This document shows positions 25,701 through 37,800 of a DNA stretch of 64,000 bases, in pieces (position 1 is the stretch's first letter; every line of letters begins with the position of its first letter). The DNA is from Nematostella vectensis (lineage: Eukaryota > Cnidaria > Anthozoa > Actiniaria > Edwardsiidae). The stretch is from assembly GCF_932526225.1 (NCBI RefSeq), contig NC_064038.1, positions 15,865,575 through 15,929,574 of the forward strand. The letters are read 5' to 3'. Both the position numbers and the translations under genes were made by a program. The notes under the pieces are model-generated. The model made no database searches and was not told the DNA's origin. It was given only the letters and a program-made list of their open reading frames with translations.

Positions 25701-28700
25701 TTGAAAATCAATGAATATTAATTTGCCATTACTCTTGGTGAAAAATCATGATCAGAACACTATGCTATTTTGACAAAGAAGTGTTGCCTTTTTTATCGAT
25801 TATTGATAGCCAATTTCTTGGGATGTTTGAACCTAGTATTTTTGGACTTGCACACATTTGCAGCAGTTTTACAGTATTTAAAGTTTTGACACGATAGTAC
25901 AGCTTACCATGGTCCCCAACTTCCAACTCCCTTACACATGCCGGCAAGAATCCTTAGTGAGTATTGCATTTGAAAATGCAATCTTTTTTCAAAGCTTTTG
26001 ATGGAATTTGCAGATAGAATTTCATCTTTTATTAATAATGTATTAAGCCTAACGCCATAAATCGACTGTAAATTTGCAGGTGTCGCCTGAGTTTTATCTA
26101 ATTTATATTTTGTCTGTTTCTTTTTTTTGAAAAGAAAAGGAAAAATGGTCTTTTTGTCAATTTCCCTCCATTGTAATTCATATTCTTTAGAAATTTACAA
26201 TCTTATAGTCTTAAATTTACAATCTTTAAAATCTTATAGTACCCAATCTTTCAGTCATATGGGTATTTTTTTTATTATAAGAAGCTTTCTTTGACATACA
26301 AACTTGTAAAAGTAGTCCATCATTCTAATAAAGTATTGAATACATTAAAAAAATATTAAAAATAATTCTGGCAAATGTACTCCCTGATCCTTAGCCCATC
26401 CTCTGGTCCCTCATAGGGGGGTACCTCTGGCTGATCATCCTCAAAGACAACCCCACGGGGAGGATTATAAACATCATTTCTTATAATAGCAATGTTGTGC
26501 AAAACCGCACAAGCCCCTATTAGCAGGGTTGCCTTTGAGAGATCCACCCTGATCTCTGTATGCATGAGATGGAATCTCCGCTTAAATATGCCAAATGTCT
26601 GTTCAATCTTCACCCTTGTCTTTCCCAGTGCTTCATTGTAGGCCTCTTGTTTTGGGGATTCAGGGTGAGGAAAAGGGGTCATTAAAAAGGCCTTGCATCC
26701 ATACCCACTATCAACAATTAGAACACCATCTTCGACGCTCTTGTGCTCCAGCTGCAGCTTGTCGTGTATTCCACTGTCTTGAAAAATGAAAGAATCATGG
26801 GCATTTCCAGGCCATTTGGCTACAACATTGGTGAATAGCCCTAAGAGTGGAAAAAAAAAATAAAAATATTTATTACAAAAGATATTTTTCATTTGTTTGA
26901 TGAGATGACAGAAAACAAATATTGTAAAAGATAGTTCATTTGAAAGTATTCTTTGATCGTGGATAATTAATACATCAGTATAAAATACAGTAGCTGTGAT
27001 TATTTGTTTGAGAAAATTCAGTTCTTAATTTAGAAAGGGTGGACCTATTAGGGAGAATGTGGATCTGATTTACTTACAGGGGACTGATATACCCCCAAAA
27101 AGTTCACTAATTGGTCCCACCCCAACCCCCCACAACCACTACCCTTGTTTATTATGAATCTTTACTCACCTTTGTTGTCACAAATGGCTTGAACGTTGAT
27201 TGAATGGAATCCTTTCCTATTTACGAAGTCGTTCTCGTTCCTGGGAGGTCCTTGAATGCGAACATGAGTGCCGTCGATGCAGCCTATCACTCCAGGAAAC
27301 CCTTTTTTTGCGAAAAACGCCTCTTTGATTTGTCTTTTTTCCTCGTCGCTAGGCCAAGCAATGAATTCTTCTTTGTTGGCAACAAGTGCTTTTGAAACGT
27401 CAGTAATACACCGTGATACTGTAGACTTTGGAAGTCCAAATGTGTCCCCTATAACCTCAAGAAAATTACCTGAGACAAAGTACCGAAGAGCAACAAGAAC
27501 TTGCAAGGTCGGACTCAGTGCATGGTTTCGCTTTGTGCTCCTCGCTAATTGTGGTGAAAGTAAGTCCGCAATATAGCGAATAGAATCGCTATTGAAACGG
27601 AACCTCGACTTTACATTTTTATCATTATAGTAATCATCTAATTCTGTACGGAAATGACGAAACCGACGCGGTTGAGCAGGCCTTCCTGCAAGATTACCAA
27701 ACAATAACATGTCCGCCATTTTGTTTGTTGCTCGACTTTTATTCCCGGATTAGCGAGTTATACCCTCCTCGCTAGGTGGTATAAAGTTATGCCGATTTTA
27801 TGCCTAGATTAGCGCTATTCCCGCTTTCAGGAACGCGATTTAATCCTGGTTTAAATTTATGCCCAGATTAGAGCAGATTTATGCCTGGATTAGCGCTAAT
27901 CCCCTTTTCAGGAACCGGCCCCAGGAGTTTAATTTTCACTGAGCTATGTAACTATTTAGCAAGAGTTATTTCTGTTGTCTGCTTTTTTTTCTTGGATCAA
28001 ACAATGTAGGTTTTTTAGACCTTGTAAAGAGGCACTCAAGATTATTTTTCAAAAAAGGTCCTCCCTCTCCCCCTCCCCCCTCCACTCGGGACAAGTCGAT
28101 TATGCTAGCAAAAAAGCAATTCTCAGCATATTTTGCATCTTGCAGACTAAAAAATGATAAAATCAACCTCATATATCCCTTATAAATAAATATATCATTT
28201 AAATGTAAAAGTAATATCACTTGTATTTCATTACTGTTATTCTCATAACAGTTATTATTATTATTGTTGTTGTTGTTGTTGTTGTTATTATATTTGTATT
28301 TTATTTTTTTATTTTTCTTTGGGGGGGGGGGGGGGGGAGGGGGGAAGCTGTGGATGAAGGCAGGGGTGGGAAAGATCCGGAACAGGAAGCCTAGGAAAAA
28401 CTTCTTCAAAGTCCCACTCTTGCTCTTGGGAAACTGTGCAGTTGTTGCTGATCTTTTATTGTTTTTCCCATTTTTGTCAAGCATAATGTTTGAAATAGTA
28501 AGCATAATGTTTGAAATAGTAAGCATAATTTGCTTGCTACTAGCATATTATGCCAGTTTTACTAGCATAATCGACTCGTCCCTACCCTCCATTCGGCTCC
28601 TAAAACATTTTGGCATTCTTATGATGCATGGGGGATTTTGTTGAGTTGATAAGCAAACAGCATGCTGGGAAGAGTTAGCCATGTTAAATTGCGTCCCTAA

Positions 28701-30520
28701 AAATCGTCACAGCATGCTGCCCAGTTATCCATTCGGCCCAATCCCTTGTGCAATGTTAGAATGGCAATGGTAAAATGAAATCTACTAATTGTTACATTAC
28801 TGCCACACTACAGATGACATACATACACGCTTATTTAAATTGCTACTGATCTCTTGAAGTGCACCAAAGAGCAAGTGTGAGGTTACCAGTGGGCCTACAA
28901 CTAAAAAGTATGTGAAGAAAGCAAGAACACAAAGCTTTCCCAGAATTGACTATCTCACAGTGGACGAGTTTAAGAATATACCAAAGTAAGAGCAGCTTTC
29001 GCTTTCATGTTGTATGTAATGCTTTTGTACTAAACTGCAAGAATTTCCAAGTAGCTGACTCAATTTAAAATCAAAGCTTTAGTGGTTGGAAGCTTGTGCT
29101 TAAAGGTTTTGAGATCTTTTAATATAATTTAATATAATTTCTCGGGGTTTTCATTAAGTTTCAGAGTTGGCAGTTGAGATTGATGAGTGGGGGGTGAAAG
29201 TTATTTTATTTTATATAGTTCAATTCAAACTTCAATCAATTTGCCCTGTGGAAAATAGTCAGTTCTGCCAGCAGCCATGGCCTTATGTAATCCCTGATTT
29301 CTCTTGACTGTGTAGCCATGTTACTGTGTCAATTAATAATAACTTTTTGAGTTCATTTTGAGGCTGTAATAATGAGGCAGAAATTTTAGCCTAACAGGTT
29401 CTCATAACAGGTTCTCATAAGTTAGGTTCTCCTGTATACACAGGTTTTTACTGTCTAAAAGTGTATTACCTTCCAGGTACAGCAGAGGTCGTATGACCTA
29501 TGACCAAGTAAACAAGGCCATAGATGAGATACACAAAGTTGTTGACAGTAAATACAAGATTGTCAACCTTCCTAGGTCATCCATGGGAGAATCAGTCATG
29601 AATAAATACAAGGTACTGTACCTTTTTGCAAATAAAAGAACTGCAGTTGCTGTGGTTATCAGAGCTAGAATGTAACCTTAAAGTTTTAACAAAGCTATAG
29701 ATTTTGATGTGAAGTTGGTACCAGCACTACCCTCTGATTTAGCCATATTGTATATCACAGAATAGGGGACAGAATGAATAAATAGATAAACAAATCAATG
29801 AACGAATAAGTAAAAAAAAAATAAATAAATGCATGTTAATGTTATTGATGATTGATCTGCATTATGTTTCTGACAGGCATTCAAAGAGGCTGAATGTAAA
29901 GAAACCGATGGTAGGGATAACCTGCAACATACATCTTGCACACCATCCATAGTAACGGAATACATTAGGGATCTCTTGAAGTAAAAACAAAAATTCCAAA
30001 AATCTGAGAAAATCTTGATAGAGGTGTACCCCCTCCCCCTGTTTAAACTGTTTTTTTTTTAATTACTTTTCTTATGATACAAAGCACAACATCATATGAT
30101 ATGATAGTCACAGCATTTTTTATTATATTTCGGCACAATATTAACAAGAAAACTAAGAAACAAAAACATGGATCATCGATTTTCTTTTCGATTTTCCAAT
30201 TTTCTTTTTTTTTCGAGTTGACCCTTGACCCCCCTTCCCTTTCGGATTTTTTTAAACTCTAGAAGATCCCTAAAACACTGCTGCACGCATGCTATGTGTG
30301 CACATACTCTAATCACAAACTTAGCCAAACCAGAACGCGCACTTTACGAGCGTTGTATTTCCTTGCAGGTCTGTACTTCTTTGTAGAAGATGACATCAAA
30401 TCATACTCTGGCCTGAAGATGGATGCCAAGGGGCGTGCACTGCTCACGGTGCTCCGTCTTTCTGGTCGGATTACGGAGGTGCGAACCGAAGGCTTGCTTA
30501 GATATGCGCTCAAGGACTAA
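19782..30520 (+). CDS. SKA1: Spindle and kinetochore-associated protein 1
   Basis: SKA1 is part of the SKA complex that couples kinetochores to microtubules. Seven phase-consistent coding exons: 19782-19863, 20497-20621, 21299-21396, 28860-28985, 29477-29612, 29877-29910, 30369-30520 (250 aa; human is about 255). Exon 1 and exon 2 give the N-terminal coiled coil (MASLDEIFETFAAKTSNLKR). Exons 4-7 give the C-terminal microtubule-binding winged-helix domain (RGRMTYDQVNKAIDEIHK, LYFFVEDDIKSYSGLK, TEGLLRYALKD). Exon 2 could instead start at 20536. The third intron holds a minisatellite and a Harbinger transposon. Two tandem duplications copy exon 3's end with its splice donor and the stop-codon region. 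Confidence 0.9.
21350..21867 (+). repeat. 49-bp minisatellite made of SKA1 exon 3's 3' end plus its splice donor
   Basis: The unit (aataacctaccgcgtcacct, then accaggtcaaacaatcaagg, then attgcaggt) begins inside SKA1 exon 3. The first copy supplies its last 47 coding bases and the GCAG/GTAATA donor. About ten copies follow, most keeping a GCAG|GTAATA junction. A few are shortened or diverged (near 21550, 21600, 21760). Confidence 0.85.
22295..24716 (+). pseudogene. Harbinger Myb/SANT-like DNA-binding protein, frameshifted
   Basis: Exon 1 starts at the ATG at 22295 and encodes a Myb/SANT-like (NAIF1-type) domain: NFSQRELNVITESVEAKK, then MKQKVWLDITAKVNA and EEVRVKWKAL. Close to 22560 the expected continuation (TGGGPPPKEPSEISKQIVEV) is in the +1 frame, so a one-base loss in an A6 run interrupts the frame. 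The exon would end at 22705. Exon 2 (24433-24716) encodes an acidic part and a Lys-rich helical C-terminus (KRKKRYTADDLLTLQCETLQ). This protein normally helps bring the transposase to the ends. The homopolymer error could also be a sequencing fault. Confidence 0.7.
26356..27719 (-). CDS. HARBI1-like transposase
   Basis: Two exons, 27719-27170 and 26840-26356, join in phase (344 aa). The catalytic DDE residues are present: D in GCIDGTHVRI, D in LIVDSGYGCKAFL, E in RVKIEQTFGIFKRRF. An N-terminal helix-turn-helix region (LPKSTVSRCITDVSKAL) precedes the nuclease domain. Length and motif order match HARBI1/PIF transposases (DDE_Tnp_4). No stops or frameshifts were seen, so it may be functional even though the partner gene is broken. 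Confidence 0.9.
28258..28340. repeat. (TTG)n and poly-G low-complexity tract
   Basis: A TTG/TTA run is followed by T-rich sequence and then about 17 G. It lies in SKA1 intron 3, right of the Harbinger element. Open frames across it are not genes. Confidence 0.7.
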
Positions 30521-30658
30521 ACGGATCCTATGTCTTTGTGGTCGGATTAAGAAAGCGCGGGCTGATGGCTTGCTTAGATATGCGCTCAAGGACTAAACGG
30601 TTGCTATGCTTTTGTGGTCGGATTAAGGAGGCGCGGGCTGGTGGCTTGCTTAGATATG
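30465..30658 (+). repeat. 76-bp tandem triplication of the SKA1 stop-codon region
   Basis: The last coding bases of SKA1 (GGTCGGATTACGGAGGTGCG ... CTCAAGGACTAAACGG) recur twice downstream, at about 30540 and 30617, with a 76-bp period. The copies differ by a few substitutions. Only the first is in frame with SKA1, and its TAA ends the protein. Confidence 0.8.
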
Positions 30659-31859
30659 AAATGGCAAGGATCGACATTGTCTGGTGCAAATTTTTATTGG
30701 TGCATCCCCTAATATTTGAAACAAACAGGGCTCAAGGCCTGTCAGTAGAACATGTCATGTAAATATATGAATTTAACAGTATCTTGTATCTAGGAATATA
30801 AAGTTTAAAAAGCACATCAGTTATTGTCTTGATGTCTTGCTTGCGTCTGTCTCTCTGCTTTATGGCGTCCTTCTGTACTGTACAAAGCTGTCCTGGTTCT
30901 TCTAGATAACTTGTCTTTAAACTTTTGTATGGCTGACATCGTGTCGTTTTTCCGCTTATGACCATTTACTAAGTTATGTTTGGCATTTACATCTTTATAC
31001 CTAAATTATATCTATCTACTGTACATCTGTTATTGTCGTAAAGAATTGAAATATTTATTGCCCCTTGTGTTTTTTTAAATCAATTCTTGTCTTTTTTTGT
31101 CATTCAACATACACATTCGCTATGCTAGTTTTGTTTGTCTGTTCAAGTAAGAGATCTCTTCAAGTTGATTTTTCAACCCCCTTCTCGGGGCATATAAATC
31201 TCCTTTGCTAGTTTTGCTTTTTCCCTAAGTCTTAAGGCTTCGGTGATCGCTACACTCACGCATGCCTCGAAAGACAGATTTTTAAAGTAAATTTTGTATC
31301 CTTTTTGCTATAATATCCAGCATTTGTACAGCCCTAATCAGCGATACCCTTATTATATGGATAAATATCGAAATATGTTTCCAAAGTCAGTCGATAGAAA
31401 TGGATGCGCTTGCACTTGGAAGTCAATTGACATGGATGTGCTTGCACTCGACAGTCGATGGACATGGATGCGCTGGCAGTTGATGGACATGGATGCGCTT
31501 GCAATTGGCAGTCGGTGGGCATGGATGCTCTTGCACTTGGCAGTCGATGGACATGGATGCGCTTGCACTTGGTATTTTGCTAGGATGACAATGCGGCTCT
31601 AACTCGAAACTTAGATTTGCGTAAAACAATTGCACCAAAATCATGCTGTGCAATCGCAAAAACTGCGCTACTTTGTGACTTCTACAGCTTTTGTCTATCT
31701 ACAAACATTAATTGGTTAATGAAAAAATCGTTCTTCATCCTTTTGGCGTTGAAGGCCTATTCAATATTTGTTATTCCTTCACTTTCTATAGGTCAAGTCT
31801 CCACTTTTCCTTGGCCCCATCCTCTGTGGCCCAGTTTCTAGTCTTTCAGTACCAGTCTC
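30659..31859. other. Convergent spacer between SKA1 and ANO8
   Basis: About 1.2 kb lie between the 3' ends of SKA1 and ANO8. They contain 3' untranslated sequence of both genes and the 31400-31571 minisatellite. No further gene was seen. Confidence 0.5.
31400..31571. repeat. Imperfect minisatellite, about 36-bp unit
   Basis: About five degenerate copies of a unit reading gatgcgcttgcacttggcag followed by tcgatggacatg. Variants differ in length (a shorter one is near 31470). It lies just beyond the 3' end of ANO8. Confidence 0.7.
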
Positions 31860-34800
31860 TCACACCGAAGTGTTGTTTTCCTCGGGGCTCACGCTGCTCT
31901 GGGGAGGGGAGTTTGGGGAATTGCCTCCCTGTAAGAAAGATTCTGTTTGTTAAAAGAAGGATGATATGTCTAACATGTGCATCATGAGAAAGTTGGGTTA
32001 CCTTGAGAGCCTCGCGTCGCTTGAACTCCACTTTGGCGATCTCGTTCTCCACCCATTCAGGGATATCTGGGATGGCATAAGCCACGGCGAACTTGATGCC
32101 GAGTACAAGATGCTAAAGACAGAAAGGTATTCAATGCGGCGTACAGTTAATGAGAACGACTGTTTGGCTCGAACGAGTACCGAACGAGTTAAAAATAAAA
32201 AACATCTTTTCCCGTGCAAAATCAACCGAGTGACGTCATAGCGTATTGCACTTTATCCTAGTTCTTTTTTGTGTAGTAGTAGTGTCTTTTATTTACAAAT
32301 ATTTGACAAATCCTCAAGTTGCTACAAAACAACAAATAGCCAAACCTCAGCAACGTATAAGGGACTTGACTTACCTCCAGGACTACGATGAGGATGATAC
32401 GCTCAGTGACTGTCATTCCAGGGAACATCCGCTGAACTGAGCCGCCCATACCCAGCAGAGCCAGGTTCACCATGACAGCAACCACACCCATAACCTCCAT
32501 AGCGTCCTGTGAATAAAACGCGTAATAAAATTGTGAGCAATGTGTAAACTGTACAGCCTTTCCCTGCCCCTCGTACCTGCCAAGTGCCGATGTTCTCCAC
32601 GCGCTCTCCGAATGGCCGTCGTAGGTTGGTGCATAGTTTGAATGCGTCGCTTCGGATCTCGATGACGTTGTTGGCTAGAGCGCACAAAGCGGCCAGCGGG
32701 AAGGCGGACGAGAACAGAACAACGTATCCGAACTGGATAAACATCTCAAGGTAGTCCTCGAACGTGTCCTAGGGAAAACACGTGGTTAACTCGCAACGAA
32801 GTGACCAGAACCACGGAATCACGTGACCAGCTCAATGAATTGAGATCGGGACAGTAAAGACGTCATCAAATCATGATGTTATGTGATTAGGACAATGGCA
32901 ACACGTGATCAGCTGGCAATACGTGTCTAGGATTGTCATGAAATTACGTGATCAGCTTGCAAATATATATGACGAGAACCATGAAAACACGTGATCAGCT
33001 TGCGATGTGTGACGAAAACCATGAAAACACGTGATCAGCTTGCGATGATATGCGACAAGGACAATTAGAACTCGTCATCAACTTGCGATGTGTGTCTAGG
33101 ACCATGGAAGCACGTGATCAACTTGCTATGGTATATGTGATCAAGACTAAGAACGCGTGTTAAGGGCATACCTCGTACTCCGGCATGTTGCTTTCTATCT
33201 CCGCCTGATGCATGAGAGGAGTATCCAGCTCGGATGGCTTGTCTTTCTCTCCTTTCTCCTCCTTTTCCTTCTTGGCCTTTGCCGCTTGCTTCTTCATCTT
33301 CCACTCCTTTACCTTCTGCTTTACGAAGGGCACAAGTGCTTCCTTGACGTTACCGACAACTTGCTTGGTGATGAGCAAGGCACCGAGGGTCTGCGAAGAA
33401 AGACATTGAGAGGTTCCATTTGATAAGATATTCCATTTGATAAGATGTTTCATTTGATAAGATGTTCCATTGGATATAATTAAACCGAAAGAGCGTCCAA
33501 GATTGTTGCTTCAAACATGTTTTCTTGAGCTCCTGAGCAGGGAGGTTCACTTACGTTTTTTAGTCGGGTCAGATCCTGGATGTAGAAGGCGATGTAGAAC
33601 AATGACAGGTACGCGTTGAAGAACTGGAACTACAATCAAGAAATCAAAGGAAACATCAGGGGGCTCTGGACGAAGGCAATATTCACTTGGAGGGGATATG
33701 TTACCACATACCCCCCCCCCCCCCCTTATCATGCTTACTTGTCTAAATCGTAATACGCTTACCCCTAACATTTTACATATTACTTGCTTCAGAGCCGATT
33801 GAAATGTATGCTTTGTACAATACAATACAATACAATACAATACAATACAATACAATACAATACAATACAATACAATACAATACAATACAATACAATACAA
33901 TACAATACAATACAATACAATACACAAATACAATAATCCTTGTTTATCGAGGGTAGCATATTAACCGAATTTACAGTTTTCTAACATATGGCCCTCGTAA
34001 GCATTGTAAGCACTTTGTGTGATAAAGAGTAAAATGTCGGCAAGTTTGGCCTTCTTTGAGTATAACTCACCGAAACCAGCTTGATGATCAGGTGGTTTTC
34101 GTACGTCTCCTGAAGACGATAGTTTTCTGAAAATGAACGTTGATGGCTTCTTGCATAAGTTTTCCTCAATTATCAATCAGTAATTTTACTTTATGAGCCC
34201 GTTTTGTCTTTTAAGCATTTCAAATATAACTGATTGTCTGTTCTTGGATCATCAGTTGTAGGCAGCCTGAGTCGTGGACAGCCTGTGTCGTTAGCAGCCT
34301 GAGTCGTAAGCAGCCTGAGTCGTGAGCAGCCTGAGTCGTGAGCGTTGATAAAGTGAATACTGTCACAGGAGCCCCCCCCCCCCCCCATCCTGAGATGAAG
34401 GATATGTAACAAAAACTAAAGATGCCTCCTCTAGAGAAGCAAACGAAGTTAGAGAGGTTAACAGTTCAAACGTTTGATGCCTCGTGAAACTAGGAGTTTT
34501 CACGTAGTTGTTGGTTGGGAGGAACGACTGAAATGTATCAGACCGAAACGCATTCCACGTACATCTAATGAATCCTCAATCCAATTTTATAGTTTTTCTG
34601 CTGTCTTTAACCATGTTATCGTCATGGAGCTGATAAAACTTGAAGACCAGCGCCGTACCGCACTAAAGGCCGGGTTGTACCCCCATTAAAGTGATGAGGA
34701 AAAGATCAATAGGGACGTAGCTGTGCCCCACAAATTATTCGTTATGTCTCTGTATCGTGCCTGTATTTACAGGCCCGTTATGAAGAACATGATAAAGATG

Positions 34801-37800
34801 TTGACGAAGCAATTATGCCGTTTTCCCTACCTTTGTCGTTAAGTTTATAGGCGAGTTTCTTATAGTTATCATCAAGCATGCCGATACAGACAGCCAGAGC
34901 GATCTTAGGCGCAAACTTGAGCGGTTTTGGTGGGTTATCCATCATGTCCACCCACCGCTGGAACTCAAAGCAACACAGCATGCTGATAACGACAACACCC
35001 AACGATCCAATGATGGCAGGGAGCGACACGCAGTACCGGAAAATGTTCCTCTTGATTGACGGGTAATGGGGCTCCATTTGGCCGGTGATTTCGCTGGGTT
35101 TGAATTCACCCTGGTAAAACAATAAACGGAAAGGTTAATTATTTGGCAAAAATACCAGGGGTATTGAAGCAAACGTATTGCATAAACATTAGAGAAAGAT
35201 AAGACTGAAAAGATTGTCCGATATCTAGGGGAGGTCTTTTTTACCTTCATGAAAGGACGTTCGCTATCGTGATCGTGGCCACTAATACAAAGTTTTAATA
35301 GAGCTAGCCAATCAGTATCGAGAATCACGGTTTTGTTTAACAGGAAGTCCATAACAGGAGGATTCCGTGGCGCTTCTGTGCATACCCAAGCATTTTTTGC
35401 TTTGCTTGTTGGCGTGTCGCGCTGTGAGAGCTTCCGATTGCAGACATATCTAAAGTACTTTAAACGCAGTGTAACCCCAGTGTAACCTAAAGAAGTTCTA
35501 CGACCCTAGTCAGCTTGAAATATATCTGAGAAATGTCATATATGTTATTATCCTTGCATATAATGAAAAGAAAACAGTTCCCTTTTTTTGTCCTATCGCC
35601 CCAAAATGGGCCTTGGATCCTAAAGGGACTTTGAAGGCGAATCAAAATACAAAGTTGTTCGATCTTACTCGGAAAAAGGACCCTTGATGGGCCTCGGATC
35701 CTTGAGAGTCTCTGGGGGCATATCTTAGTAATTCTTTTTTAAATTACCCCCAAATGGACCTTAGATCGTTAAGGCCTTTGAGGCCTTCGTTCTTACCCTG
35801 AAAAGGGGCCTTGGATCCTTGAGGGCTTCTGATGGCATATCCAGTGTTCCCCAGCGGTACGCTAACTCGGCGCTCTTACGCTTCCAGGCTTCAAGGTACA
35901 GCGTTGCCCAAACAATATTGAATATGTTGAATGCCAGCACACACCAGTCACGTGTCACCTCGCCGCGCATGCTCAGTACGAAGGTAACGATTCCGAGGAT
36001 TGCGGGCGCAATAAGCCACTTGGTGTACATTCCAAGCCAAGCAAAGTACATGGCAATCTTTACACCGAAGTACTCGCAAATGTCATCTGGGGACATGGAA
36101 ATATATGAAGATTGATAATGAGACGTAAGCCATGATGTTTTTGAATACTTTTACTATGAAATACAGTAACGAATTAAGCCTAGGTTTGTTTCTGGCTCAA
36201 TTGATCGGGCACTAAGAGCATTTCCATTTAGCTCCTCTTAAAAGTGGATTTTTACAGACGTTTAATGACTGCAGATATGGATCATAACCTTCACTCAAAA
36301 CTTAAAAATAAAAACTTTTTTGCTTTAGTTTTCTAGATAAATAATTGATATAATGCATTGAATACATTTTCTCATTCACTAAATTAACTAAAACTTTAAT
36401 CAATTTTGATAGAGACTCTTAGACATGCAACTGTAAATAAAAGAAAAAAAAATCCTCTCACCGAGCGGCTGCTTCTTGAAAAAGGCTTGTACCCAGGACT
36501 TGCGCAGCTTTGCCAGGTCGTCATGGTTATGCAGCGGAAACATCTTTTCGATCACACCCTCCGCCATAAGCCTGGGAACTAACATTTGTTATGAAATTTT
36601 AGAAAAAGATGGCGGAAAAAAGAAGACGTTTATTGCTAAATTTCGGTATGTTGCTTTGCTATAAAAAATGATATTGGTGAACTTTTATCATATATTTTTA
36701 TTACATTAGACTTCTCTATCCTTTCGTCTTTTTGAGGCACTCTGCAAATTTCCGGAGAGTAAAGCTGAACAATTCACGTAATGTGATATCCCCGAAGTTT
36801 TTCTTACCTATCTGCATGCCTTCGCAGAATGTAATCTTCCCGAGCTCGTCGCCGTCCACCGCCCGCAACCCGTTCACCATCTCGAGAATCATGCTCTGTC
36901 GATCCCCGGATGTAAAGAATGCTGTGGGATCATCGTGTTTCTCGAACAGCTCCTTGTCCTCCATCTTGAATTCCACCATTCCTCCACCGATCAGCTTTTT
37001 CCTCAGACCAAGCTCTTCAGCTTGTCGAAGGAATGTCTGGGAAGCAGCAAAAAAGACTGGTTGTTAGACCCCGTTTAAACAACACCTACATCAACATAAC
37101 TAGTTCCCTTACAGGCCCGTACCAGGATTTCTCTTGGAAGGGTCCGAAATACGAAGTCGACCTAATTGTTCCGGTGGGGCCTATGAGGGGGGGGGGGGGG
37201 GGGGGGGGGGGGGTGGTCTCCGATAAAAATCTGACCGCCCAAGAAAAAAAAATGATCTAGCTTATGCTTTAATGTAGTTAGTCAAATAGCACGTCTATTG
37301 AGAACCAAAAGTGGACCTTCGGCCGTTATGGTAGGGTGCGTTTGCACCTGGAGCCTACCCCTATATGCTCTGTGTTCACACCAGAAAATGTTGGCAAACT
37401 TGTTTTTTGTATACCGCCCAACCTAGCGGAAAATAGCGCCAGTATATTATTGCTCGGCCAGAAGTGTTGGCATTTTTTGTCAACTTTTACGTATTAATAG
37501 AAATTAATTGTAATGTATCTCATTACTTTGTATATGGCTTACCAAAACTGGTAGTCGAACCTGCCAAATTCGTCCTTAATAAGACCTGGAGTCTTCCTTG
37601 AAGAATTCTTATTAGTAGTCGACTACTTTTTAACTGAGTTAAACCCTATTTATTCTCTCTGGTTCTCTGGTAAAGGAACAAGACTATTTTTGGGTATTTT
37701 GGTTGATTTATTACCTCGTATGACGCAGTTAGATAGAAGCCGTAGACCGGAGAGTTAGCCATCTGCCGGACATGAACTTCGATATCCGGGACCCGCGCCC

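Larger units (their letters stand above)
21989..27921. mobile_element. PIF/Harbinger DNA transposon, complete, in SKA1 intron 3
   Basis: The left end begins GGGCCGGTTCCTGAAAAGAG and the right end finishes CCCCTTTTCAGGAACCGGCC plus C. Both are flanked by the trinucleotide CAG (21986-21988 and 27922-27924). The subterminal regions repeat attccgg/tagcgctat motifs in both orientations. It carries a HARBI1-type transposase (minus strand) and a Myb/SANT-like partner gene (plus strand). Two genes, 3-bp duplications and G-rich ends are hallmarks of the superfamily. It lies within an intron and need not disrupt SKA1. Confidence 0.9.

Noticed and set aside
27966-28526. 186-codon minus-strand frame with poly-Asn and poly-Pro
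   Set aside because: Translation of (TTG/TTA)n and poly-G low-complexity DNA in SKA1 intron 3.
33547-33933. 128-codon frame with LYCIVLYCIV repeats
   Set aside because: It is the (TACAA)n microsatellite plus ANO8 intron sequence.
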